The notes under the pieces: generated by a model
Seen by the model: the letters and a program-made list of their open reading frames with translations, nothing else
What the model was told of the DNA's origin: nothing
Databases searched by the model: none
Assembly (NCBI GenBank): GCA_036497785.1
Contig: DASXIW010000151.1
Span: forward strand, 1-14,678
DNA length: 14,678 bases
DNA from: DASXIW01 sp036497785
Lineage (GTDB): Bacteria > Pseudomonadota > Alphaproteobacteria > Acetobacterales > Acetobacteraceae
Reading direction: 5' to 3'
Shown here: piece after piece, positions 1-6,350 of the stretch
How positions within the stretch are numbered: the stretch's first letter is position 1
Layout of the letters: each line of letters starts with the position of its first letter
Program-made: the position numbers and the translations under genes

Positions 1-2
1 GC

Positions 3-290
3 GCCAACTATCATGACAGTTTCCACCCGCCACGCACGCCAGGCGTTTGCGACGTTTGCGGCAGCGCCGAGTTCACCCGCCGCGCCGACGACAACCGCGA
101 GACGGTGATGGCCCGGCTGGCGGCCTATCACGCGCAGACCGCGCCGATACTGCCCTATTATGCTGCCCAGGGCCGGCTGCACAGGGTGGACGGCATGGCG
201 GAAATCGACGAGGTCACGCGCCAGTTGGTGGCGGTGCTGGACGGGCTTGGCGCTCGTACCACCGCCTCGTCGGGCCACGCCCGCGCCTGA
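3..290 (+). CDS. adk: Adenylate kinase, 3' end (partial)
   Basis: The reading frame is open from the window edge and ends in TGA at 288-290. It encodes the C-terminal ~95 residues of adenylate kinase, the cytoplasmic enzyme that interconverts ATP + AMP and 2 ADP. What is visible is the distal half of the LID domain (YHDSFHPP, then a CDVCG Cys-x2-Cys pair, then FTRRADDN) followed by the CORE-domain helix with ETVMARL and the end TAPILPYYAAQG. The CxxC pair suggests a zinc-binding LID, but the partner cysteines lie upstream of the window. In alphaproteobacteria adk normally sits between secY and rpsM, and rpsM is indeed the next + strand gene, though a reverse-strand GST gene intervenes. The family call is very secure; only the 5' end is missing. 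Confidence 0.95.
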   Translation, partial: ANYHDSFHPPRTPGVCDVCGSAEFTRRADDNRETVMARLAAYHAQTAPILPYYAAQGRLHRVDGMAEIDEVTRQLVAVLDGLGARTTASSGHARA

Positions 291-314
291 TCTGGTGGGG
301 GCTTGGGACGGCTG

Positions 315-348
315 CCTAGAGCATGATGGCGAAGCATCATGCTCTAGG
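315..348. terminator. Perfect 14-bp inverted repeat, probable bidirectional terminator
   Basis: Arms 315-328 (CCTAGAGCATGATG) and 335-348 are exact reverse complements around the 6-nt loop GCGAAG. The element lies between the convergent ends of adk (stop 290) and the GST gene, whose TAG stop (344-346 on the minus strand) is inside the right arm. No long T-run follows on either strand, so intrinsic termination is inferred from position and stem strength. The outer GAGCATGAT/ATCATGCTC core resembles, from memory, palindromic intergenic repeats common in Rhizobiales. Confidence 0.6.
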
Positions 349-997
349 CTGTCAGGGCGCGGGCGGCCGCTTCATGTTCGGCGGCGAGAACTTTGTCCTG
401 TGCCGTGATTTTCGTGGCGGCGGGCCGGCTGGCGATACGCTCGATATAGGCCATGATCTCCGGCCGCTCCGGCACCAGCTTGAATGCTGTCGTCCAGCCC
501 AGCGCCGTGCCCCACAGCACGTCCGCCGCGGAGAATTCCGTGCCCAATATGTAGGGGCCGCGTGCAAGTTGGCCGGATAGCGTGTTCATGACCGTGTCGT
601 AGTCGCCATAGGGCGACATCATGGGCGGTGGTGCCTCCCGTTTCATGGCACGGTCCACCACCGCCGGCTCGAAGCAGGCGCCGTAATACGCCAGCCAGCG
701 CAGGTAAGGCCCACGGCGCGGGTCGCCGATCGGCGGCGCAAGACCGGCCTGCGGAAACAGATCGGCGAGATACAGAAAGACCGCCACCTGCTCGGTAATC
801 ACCGCCTCCCCATGGCGGATCGCCGGCACCTTGCCCATCGGGTTGATCGCCAGGAAGGCGGGGGAACGCTGCTCGCCGGCTTTCATATTGATCAGGTGCA
901 GCCGATGCGGCGCATGCAATTCTTCCAGCAGAACCAGGGCCCCAGTGGATCTCGTCTGCGGTGAATGAAAGAAAATGAGTTCCGGCTGCGTTGTCAT
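344..997 (-). CDS. Glutathione S-transferase family protein
   Basis: The 217-residue product has the normal GST length and two-domain layout. The N-terminal thioredoxin fold carries LIFFHSPQTRS (about residues 7-17, with candidate active-site serines at 12 and 17), the cis-proline loop NPMGKVPAI (52-60) and TEQVAVFLYLAD (68-79). In the last of these Gln replaces the Ser of the usual E-S glutathione-binding pair. The all-helical C-terminal domain includes GPYILGTEFSAADVLWG, a typical GST N-capping/hydrophobic staple region. GSTs conjugate glutathione to electrophiles or reduce peroxides in the cytoplasm; the substrate cannot be read from the sequence. The ATG at 997 is preceded by GGGAGG at about 1002-1007 on the minus strand, a good ribosome-binding site. 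The gene stands alone, reversed, between adk and rpsM, suggesting insertion into the ribosomal block. Confidence 0.93.
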   Translation of the reverse strand: MTTQPELIFFHSPQTRSTGALVLLEELHAPHRLHLINMKAGEQRSPAFLAINPMGKVPAIRHGEAVITEQVAVFLYLADLFPQAGLAPPIGDPRRGPYLRWLAYYGACFEPAVVDRAMKREAPPPMMSPYGDYDTVMNTLSGQLARGPYILGTEFSAADVLWGTALGWTTAFKLVPERPEIMAYIERIASRPAATKITAQDKVLAAEHEAAARALTA

Positions 998-1130
998 CTT
1001 GTCCTCCCGTGTTGCCAGGCCGAGTTATTGTGGCGGATCATGTCTCTGTCGATTCAGGGCCGGGGGCACCGGGCTTGGCGGTTGCCGGGGCCTTGCCTGC
1101 GCGATATCACGAAAAATTGATCCAATCGCG

Positions 1131-1158
1131 TTGACTCCTCAGGCGCGGACGCTATATT
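1131..1158 (+). promoter_or_regulatory. Sigma70-type promoter of the rpsM-rpsK-rpoA-rplQ operon
   Basis: TTGACT (1131-1136, -35) and TATATT (1153-1158, -10) are separated by 16 bp, near the housekeeping consensus. A start about 7 bp downstream would give a leader of roughly 145 nt before the rpsM GTG at 1311. Just upstream of the -35 is the small inverted repeat ATTG-ATC-CAAT (1117-1127). The rest of the 313-bp gap between the GST and rpsM start codons holds the GST ribosome-binding site and a GC-rich stretch in which I see no convincing GST promoter. Confidence 0.7.
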
Positions 1159-1164
1159 CCGCGC

Positions 1165-1310
1165 TCTCTGACGACACCCACCAGTGTTGGGCGTCGCCTT
1201 AGCATTTTTCCGAAGCCTTACGGGGCGATCAGAGTGCCGGGTGCCACATCGTCGCAGATGAGGGATCGGGTTGGCCAGGGGTGTTCCTGGCGTAACAGGA
1301 GAGTATCGGC
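1165..1310 (+). promoter_or_regulatory. Structured 5' leader of the alpha operon (two hairpins)
   Basis: Hairpin 1 pairs 1172-1180 (CGACACCCA) with 1188-1196 (TGGGCGTCG), nine positions with one A-C mismatch and a 7-nt loop; a T5 run follows at 1205-1209. Hairpin 2 pairs GCCAGG (1274-1279) with CCTGGC (1286-1291) around GGTGTT, ending a few bases before the ribosome-binding site CAGGAG (1296-1301) of rpsM. A long folded leader with a stem beside the Shine-Dalgarno is what autoregulated ribosomal-protein operons look like, but the regulator here is not shown by sequence. The boundaries assume the predicted transcription start. Confidence 0.45.
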
Positions 1311-1688
<378 letters not shown>

Positions 1689-1754
1689 GGCGCCTGCCGC
1701 TTCCGGCGCCTCTCGTCTTTGAACTCCGCCGCGTTCGCCTGGGAAATTCAGGCG
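1689..1754 (+). repeat. Two small stem-loops in the rpsM-rpsK spacer
   Basis: The 99-bp spacer contains GGCGCC (1689-1694) repeated at 1705-1710, giving a 6-bp stem with a 10-nt loop followed by TCTCGTCTTT, and CGCCTG (1736-1741) paired with CAGGCG (1749-1754) around GGAAATT. Either could act as an RNA processing or weak attenuation site inside the operon, but the stems are short and no function is proven. Confidence 0.35.
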
Positions 1755-1787
1755 GGCGAGGCCCATCGTTGGACAGGACCACAATCC

Positions 1788-2186
1788 ATGGCGAAGCCAG
1801 CTGCCTCGGCCGCGCGCACCCGCAAGAAGGAGCGCAAGAACATCTCCTCCGGCGTGGCCCACGTGGCCGCGACCTTCAACAATACCATGATCACCATCAC
1901 GGACGCGCAGGGCAACGCCATCGCCTGGTCGTCCTCCGGCACGCAGGGCTTCAAGGGCAGCCGGAAATCCACCCCCTATGCCGCCCAGGTCGCCGCCGAG
2001 GATGCCGGCAAGAAGGCCCGCGAGCACGGCATGGAGACGCTGGAGATCGAGGTGAGCGGCCCCGGTTCGGGCCGTGAGAGCGCGCTGCGCGCCCTGCAGG
2101 CCGTGGGCTTCGCCATCACCGCGATTCGCGACATGACCCCCATCCCCCATAACGGGTGCCGTCCGCGCAAGCGGCGGCGGGTGTGA
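1788..2186 (+). CDS. rpsK: 30S ribosomal protein S11
   Basis: This encodes a 132-residue S11, which lies on the 30S platform near the mRNA exit and Shine-Dalgarno helix. Recognisable blocks are the basic start ARTRKKERKNISSGVAHV, ATFNNTMITITDAQGNAIAWSSSG, the FKGSRKSTPYAAQ segment, and the terminal signature IRDMTPIPHNGCRPRKRRRV that all bacterial S11 proteins share. The frame is open upstream to 1719, but the ATG at 1788 gives the conserved family N-terminus and has AGGA at 1775-1778 in suitable position, so the longer form is rejected. The rpoA start follows only four bases after the stop, showing tight coupling. Confidence 0.98.
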   Translation: MAKPAASAARTRKKERKNISSGVAHVAATFNNTMITITDAQGNAIAWSSSGTQGFKGSRKSTPYAAQVAAEDAGKKAREHGMETLEIEVSGPGSGRESALRALQAVGFAITAIRDMTPIPHNGCRPRKRRRV

Positions 2187-2190
2187 CAGC

Positions 2191-3222
2191 ATGAGACTCA
2201 GTGTCGTTCTGCAAAAGAACTGGCAGTCGCTGATCAAGCCCGAAAAGCTCGAAATCGAGGCGGGCTCCGATCCGCAGCGCACCGCCACCGTGATCGCGGA
2301 GCCGCTGGAACGCGGCTTCGGCATGACGCTCGGCAACGCCATTCGCCGCATCCTGCTCTCGTCGCTGCAGGGGGCCGCCGTGACGGCCGTGCAGATCGAC
2401 GGCGTGCTGCATGAATTCAGCAGCATTGCCGGCGTGCGCGAGGACGTGACCGACATCGTGCTGAACGTGAAGCAACTGGCGCTGCGCATGCACGGCGATG
2501 GCCCGAAGCGCATGACGCTGAATGCCACCGGCCCGGGCGAGGTGCGCGCCAGCCAGATTCAGGCCGGTCACGACATCGAGGTGATGAACCCCGATCTGGT
2601 GATCTGCACGCTGGATGACGGCATCAAGCTGGGCATGGAATTCACCGTCGGCATGGGCAAGGGCTATGAGCCTGCCAGCGTGAACCGCCCCGAGGATGCG
2701 CCGATCGGGCTGATCCCGGTCGATGCCATCTACTCGCCGGTGCGCCGCGTGTCCTACAAGGTAGAGCCGACCCGCGTGGGCCAGCGCACCGACTACGACA
2801 AGCTGCTGCTGACGCTGGAGACCAACGGCGCGGTGTCGCCGGAGGACGCCGTGGCCTTGGCCGCGCGCATCCTGCAGGACCAGCTGCAAATGTTCATCAA
2901 CTTCGATGAGCCGCAGCAGATGCGCACGGAAGAGCCGCAGGACGACCTGCCGTTCAACCGCAACCTGCTGCGCAAGGTGGACGAGTTGGAGCTGTCCGTC
3001 CGCTCGGCGAACTGCCTGAAGAACGACAATATCGTCTATATCGGCGATCTCGTGCAGAAGAGCGAGCAGGAGATGCTGCGGACGCCGAATTTCGGTCGCA
3101 AATCGCTGAACGAAATCAAGGAGGTCCTGGCATCCATGGGTCTCTCGCTGGGCATGAGCGTGTCCGGCTGGCCGCCCGAGAATGTCGAAGACCTCGCCAA
3201 GCGGCTCGAAGAGCCGTTCTGA
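2191..3222 (+). CDS. rpoA: DNA-directed RNA polymerase alpha subunit
   Basis: This is a full-length alpha subunit of 343 residues. The N-terminal domain (about 1-240) that dimerises and scaffolds beta and beta' contains the hallmark RGFGMTLGNAIRRILLSS (41-58) and GVREDVTDIVLNVK (81-94). A linker (about 241-258) leads to the C-terminal DNA- and activator-binding domain with SVRSANCLK (269-277) and the helix-hairpin-helix FGRKSLNEIK (301-310). Residues R271, N274, C275, G302, K304 and S305 match the E. coli UP-element contacts R265, N268, C269, G296, K298 and S299. It starts four bases after rpsK with no rpsD between them, the arrangement I recall as usual in alphaproteobacteria and unlike E. 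coli. No strong Shine-Dalgarno is visible, so translation is probably coupled to rpsK. Confidence 0.98.
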   Translation: MRLSVVLQKNWQSLIKPEKLEIEAGSDPQRTATVIAEPLERGFGMTLGNAIRRILLSSLQGAAVTAVQIDGVLHEFSSIAGVREDVTDIVLNVKQLALRMHGDGPKRMTLNATGPGEVRASQIQAGHDIEVMNPDLVICTLDDGIKLGMEFTVGMGKGYEPASVNRPEDAPIGLIPVDAIYSPVRRVSYKVEPTRVGQRTDYDKLLLTLETNGAVSPEDAVALAARILQDQLQMFINFDEPQQMRTEEPQDDLPFNRNLLRKVDELELSVRSANCLKNDNIVYIGDLVQKSEQEMLRTPNFGRKSLNEIKEVLASMGLSLGMSVSGWPPENVEDLAKRLEEPF

Positions 3223-3246
3223 CTGGCAAGAGTAGGGAATTAGACC

Positions 3247-3669
3247 ATGCGTCACGGACTTGCCGGCCGGAAGCTCGGCGTCACCACCAGCCATCGCGCG
3301 GCCATGTTCCGCAACATGGCCCATGCGCTGATCAAGCATGAGCAGATCACCACCACCCTGCCCAAGGCGAAGGAGCTGCGGCCGGTGGCCGAGCGCCTGA
3401 TTACCCTGGGCAAGCGCGGCGATCTGCATGCGCGCCGCCAGGCCTATGCGCAGCTGCGCGACGATGTGATCGTCTCGAAGTTGTTCGGCGCCATCGCGCA
3501 GCGTTATAAGGAACGCAAGGGCGGATATTGCCGGGTGCTGAAGGCCGGCATGCGCCACGGCGACGCTGCCGATATGGCGGTGATCGAATTGGTGGACCGC
3601 GACGTGTCCGCCAAGGGTCAGGATAGCGGACCGAAGCCGGAAGCGGCCGAGGATTCCGAGAGCGAGTGA
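3247..3669 (+). CDS. rplQ: 50S ribosomal protein L17
   Basis: The 140-residue product is L17, a 50S protein near the peptide exit tunnel. The conserved start MRHGLAGRKLGVTTSHRAAM, then LIKHEQITTTLPKAKELRPVAERLITLGKRG, and the ending YCRVLKAGMRHGDAADMAVIELVDR identify it clearly. The last ~20 residues form an acidic, low-complexity tail (KGQDSGPKPEAAEDSESE), a common lineage-specific extension in alphaproteobacteria. The ATG at 3247 is preceded by TAGGGA about ten bases upstream. It is the last gene of the operon, 24 bp after rpoA, and a strong terminator follows within 90 bp. Confidence 0.98.
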   Translation: MRHGLAGRKLGVTTSHRAAMFRNMAHALIKHEQITTTLPKAKELRPVAERLITLGKRGDLHARRQAYAQLRDDVIVSKLFGAIAQRYKERKGGYCRVLKAGMRHGDAADMAVIELVDRDVSAKGQDSGPKPEAAEDSESE

Positions 3670-3724
3670 GACGCAGGCGAGGCGTTTGACCGCGCCGCCT
3701 CACACGGCCTGAGCACTGAATGTT

Positions 3725-3757
3725 GGACCGGCCCTTGGGCCGGTCCATTTTCGTTTT
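3725..3757 (+). terminator. Intrinsic terminator of the rplQ operon
   Basis: GGACCGGCCC (3725-3734) pairs with GGGCCGGTCC (3737-3746), giving a 9-10 bp GC-rich stem with a very tight loop. It is followed immediately by ATTTTCGTTTT (3747-3757). This is a textbook rho-independent terminator, 55 bp after the rplQ stop. The stem is nearly identical to the palindrome at 5006-5027. Confidence 0.9.
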
Positions 3758-3776
3758 GGGGCAGCGACCATCCGCC

Positions 3777-4607
3777 TCACACCGGCACGTCGATGCCCGG
3801 TCTGGCGAACCACGGGGCATGAATACTTGGATCGCCGCCGCCCGAATCCCCCCAGGCGCAGATGATCGCCTCGGCGATGGTCTCAGGCGTGGCGCCGTCC
3901 AAGTCGGGCAAGGCGCCGAGGGCGACGAGGCGCGCGGGCCGCACCAGCCGCGCGCCGCCGTGCAGCAGCGCGGCGCGCGTCACCGCCACCAGATCGTTTC
4001 GCGCCGGAGAGCAATGCCGCGTCAGGCCGAAATCATAGCGGGCGGTCTGGACGATATCGCGCAGGGCGATCGCCCCCCGGTCCAGCGCGCTGGCCAGCAT
4101 GTCGAGCCAGGCGCCGACGGTTCCGCCGAAATAGGGGGCGATCACGCCCGGCGTGCCCGGCACCCTGTCCCGCCGTAGCAGCGGGATGTGTCCGGCCGCG
4201 TCCGGCGGGTCGTAGGCGCTGGCGAGGCCGAACCACAGGTTCGTCTCGCCGGAATTCCCGCCGATGATCCATTCCGCGATGACGGCCTCGGCGATCTGTT
4301 CCGGCGCAGCGCCGTAGCGTTCGATCACCCGCCAGACGGATGGGGTGTCCAGCGCCGGCGCGATCGGTCGGGCTCCGGCGCGCAGCAGGGCCAGCATCCC
4401 GCGGCGAATGCATTCGGCCAAATTGTCGCCGGTCAGTCGGAAATAGAAACGGCTGCTTTTGACTATCTGCCAAAAGTCAATGGGATGACGCGGCAGAAGA
4501 TCGAGATGCTCGTCCCGCCACTGTTCAACGGTCCGGAAATGGAGCCAAATCCTGGCCTCGTAGCGTCGCCGGCGGCGGCTCCGGCCTCCGGTCCTCGGGT
4601 GTTTCAT
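3777..4607 (-). CDS. Uncharacterised tandem-repeat protein, 3' piece of a frameshifted gene
   Basis: I do not recognise the family. This frame carries two copies of a repeat. The first, about 4542-4200, runs from VEQWRDEHLDLL through FYFRLTGDNL and GARPIAPALDTPSVWRVIERYG to APEQIAEAVIAEWIIGGNSG. The second runs from VGAWLDMLASAL through YDFGLTRH and GARLVRPARL to TPETIAEAIICAWGDSGGGDP. A third, partial copy (PSGWVIAEGYGETPEKIIEGVIDRW) lies upstream in another frame, so this piece and the 4525-4827 piece were almost certainly one protein of ~350 residues. An ATG at 4607 exists but has no Shine-Dalgarno and opens an Arg-rich stretch that looks like out-of-frame translation; real homology begins near 4560. 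No signal peptide or membrane segment is evident. Stop TCA/TGA at 3777-3779. Confidence 0.5.
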   Translation of the reverse strand: MKHPRTGGRSRRRRRYEARIWLHFRTVEQWRDEHLDLLPRHPIDFWQIVKSSRFYFRLTGDNLAECIRRGMLALLRAGARPIAPALDTPSVWRVIERYGAAPEQIAEAVIAEWIIGGNSGETNLWFGLASAYDPPDAAGHIPLLRRDRVPGTPGVIAPYFGGTVGAWLDMLASALDRGAIALRDIVQTARYDFGLTRHCSPARNDLVAVTRAALLHGGARLVRPARLVALGALPDLDGATPETIAEAIICAWGDSGGGDPSIHAPWFARPGIDVPV

Positions 4608-4827
4608 AAAGGCCGAGCGTGGCGCACCAGAGCGTGCCGATATCCGGGTCACCGCCACCCCACAAGAGCCACCGATCGATGACCCCTTCGATGATCTTCT
4701 CCGGCGTCTCACCGTAACCCTCGGCAATCACCCATCCGGATGGGGCATCCCACGAGCCATGGACGGGTCTGGCGCCCCGGCCGGCATCCTCATCAGAAAA
4801 ATAGGCCATGATGTCAGACATGGTCAC
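4525..4827 (-). CDS. Uncharacterised tandem-repeat protein, 5' piece of a frameshifted gene
   Basis: The 100-residue reading frame starts at GTG 4827 (AAGGGG at 4838-4843 lies ten bases upstream), with alternative ATGs at 4821 and 4809. Residues from about 17 to 75 (RGARPVHGSWDAPSGWVIAEG, then YGETPEKIIEGVIDRWLLWGGGDPDIGTLW) match the repeat unit found twice in the 3777-4607 frame. The similarity stops where this frame runs into PPPAT and a short tail ending in TGA at 4525, while the expected continuation (RYEARIWLHFRTVEQW) is in the next frame. Skipping one base within the GC-rich run near 4566-4587 would join them, which fits either a one-base insertion or a sequencing error. Function unknown; no homologue recognised. 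The copy is N-terminally short compared with the other repeats. Confidence 0.45.
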   Translation of the reverse strand: MTMSDIMAYFSDEDAGRGARPVHGSWDAPSGWVIAEGYGETPEKIIEGVIDRWLLWGGGDPDIGTLWCATLGLYETPEDRRPEPPPATLRGQDLAPFPDR

Positions 4828-5039
4828 AGCCGGAATGCCCCTTGCTTGCCTAGTTCATGGGAAGAAAGTCTCAATTACGATGACCTCTGGCAAGTCGCGA
4901 ACAACCAACTCTGGTACTGGCACCGGCGCCGGCAGGACGGCTCCAGCTATCTCGGGCGGATCGTTCCGCATGCTGCCATCAACCGCGATCCATGGCCTCT
5001 CGCATGGACTGGCCCTCGGGCCGGTCCTATGTATCGCGC
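4828..5039. other. Intergenic strip of lower GC before rarA
   Basis: These 212 bases separate the start of the minus-strand repeat gene from the + strand rarA start. Around 4861-4920 GC drops to about one half (29 of 60 bases), against clearly higher GC in the flanking genes. I see no convincing promoter pair. A + strand frame across 4858-5000 (NYDDLWQVANNQLWYW and onward) has high third-position GC and could be a gene remnant, but it has no sensible start. The only clear structure is the palindrome at 5006-5027. Confidence 0.4.
5006..5027. repeat. Second copy of the GGACYGGCCC palindrome
   Basis: GGACTGGCCC (5006-5015) and GGGCCGGTCC (5018-5027) form a 10-bp stem with one T-G pair and a TC spacer. 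It differs from the rplQ terminator stem at 3725-3746 in only two of 22 positions. No T-run follows on either strand, so it is not an intrinsic terminator here. It lies 12 bp before the chosen rarA start. Confidence 0.7.
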
Positions 5040-6350
5040 ATGGCAAACCCGCCGCCCGCCGCGACAACCCTCTTCGCCGACACGACAGCGCCCCTGGCCG
5101 ATCGTCTGCGTCCGCGCGCGCTTGGCGAGGTGATCGGGCAGGATCATCTGCTCGGCCCCGCCGGCACGCTCACCCGCATGCTCCAGCGCGGCACGCTGGC
5201 CTCGCTCATCCTCTGGGGTCCGCCCGGCGTCGGCAAAACCACCATCGCCCGGCTGCTGGCCGAGCAGGCCGGGCTGCATTTCGTCCAACTCTCCGCCGTT
5301 TTCTCCGGCGTCGCCGACCTCAAGCGCTGCTTCGAGGACGCGACGAAGCGCCGCGCCATGGGCCAAGGCACACTGCTATTCGTCGACGAGATCCACCGCT
5401 TCAACCGCGCCCAGCAGGACGGTTTTCTTCCGGTCGTGGAAAACGGCACGGTCACCCTGGTCGGCGCCACCACCGAAAACCCGTCTTTCGCCCTGAACGG
5501 CGCGCTGCTCTCCCGCTGCCAGGTCCTGGTCCTGCGCCGACTGGACGACGCCGCGCTGGAACAGCTCCTGGTCCGCGCCGAGGCGGAGATCGGCCACGAC
5601 CTCCCGTTGCAGCCGGAGGCGCGCGACACGCTGCGCGCCATGGCCGATGGCGACGGCCGTTATCTGCTGAACATGGCCGAGCAACTCGCCGCTTTGCCGG
5701 ACGACACCGAAAATCTCGACGTTCCGGCACTCTCCGACCTGCTCGCCAAGCGCGCCGCGCTGTATGACAAGGATCGGGAGGAGCACTACAACCTCATCTC
5801 CGCCCTGCATAAGTCGATGCGCGGCTCGGATGCCGATGCGGCGCTATATTGGTATGCCCGCATGCTGGTCGGCGGCGAGGACCCGCGCTACATCGTCCGC
5901 CGCATGGTTCGTTTCGCCGCCGAGGATATCGGCATGGCGGACCCGCAGGCTTTGCCGCAGACAATCGCCGCCTGGGAAGCGTATGAGCGGCTTGGCAGCC
6001 CGGAAGGCGAGTTGTGCATTGCGCAGGCCGTGGTGTATCTCGCCACCGCGCCGAAATCGAACGCGGTCTATACCGCCATCGGCGAGGCGCAGCACGCCGC
6101 GCGCGGCACCGGCAGCCTGATGCCGCCCGCGCATATATTGAACGCGCCGACCAAGCTGATGAAACAGCTCGGCTACGGCGCCGGCTACGCCTATGACCAC
6201 GCCGAGGAGGACAGCTTCTCCGGCCAGAACTACTTCCCGGATGGCATGGACCGCCAGGAGTTCTATCGCCCGCGAGAACGCGGGTTCGAGCGCGAGATCG
6301 CCAAGCGCCTCACCTATTGGGCGAAACTGCGCCAGGAGAAGGGCGGATGA
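5040..6350 (+). CDS. rarA: Replication-associated recombination protein A (MgsA/RarA AAA+ ATPase)
   Basis: From the ATG at 5040 the product is 436 residues, close to the E. coli length. Conserved features are PLADRLRPRALGEVIGQDHL (18-37), Walker A GPPGVGKTT (60-68), Walker B LLFVDEIHRF (112-121), sensor-1 GATTENPSF (142-150) and an SRC arginine-finger motif (158-160). A C-terminal RarA tetramerisation domain ends in YFPDGMDRQEFYRPRERGFE and the basic tail. RarA/MgsA/WRNIP1 proteins are cytoplasmic ATPases that act at stalled replication forks and interact with SSB and the clamp loader pathway. The frame is open back to an ATG at 4992, but that adds an unconserved 16 residues translated through the palindrome. 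No clear Shine-Dalgarno is seen for either start. It overlaps the next gene by ATGA. Confidence 0.95.
   Translation: MANPPPAATTLFADTTAPLADRLRPRALGEVIGQDHLLGPAGTLTRMLQRGTLASLILWGPPGVGKTTIARLLAEQAGLHFVQLSAVFSGVADLKRCFEDATKRRAMGQGTLLFVDEIHRFNRAQQDGFLPVVENGTVTLVGATTENPSFALNGALLSRCQVLVLRRLDDAALEQLLVRAEAEIGHDLPLQPEARDTLRAMADGDGRYLLNMAEQLAALPDDTENLDVPALSDLLAKRAALYDKDREEHYNLISALHKSMRGSDADAALYWYARMLVGGEDPRYIVRRMVRFAAEDIGMADPQALPQTIAAWEAYERLGSPEGELCIAQAVVYLATAPKSNAVYTAIGEAQHAARGTGSLMPPAHILNAPTKLMKQLGYGAGYAYDHAEEDSFSGQNYFPDGMDRQEFYRPRERGFEREIAKRLTYWAKLRQEKGG

Noticed and set aside
1205..1209. T5 run after the first leader hairpin, as a strong intrinsic terminator
   Set aside because: The run is eight bases from the stem end and the stem has a mismatch; kept only as a possible attenuator in the leader entry.
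5006..5027. Palindrome before rarA as an intrinsic terminator
   Set aside because: No T-run follows on either strand, although the stem matches the rplQ terminator; listed as a repeat instead.
4992..5039. Upstream ATG (4992) as the rarA start
   Set aside because: It would translate through the palindrome into an unconserved 16-residue extension without a ribosome-binding site; the family N-terminus fits 5040.
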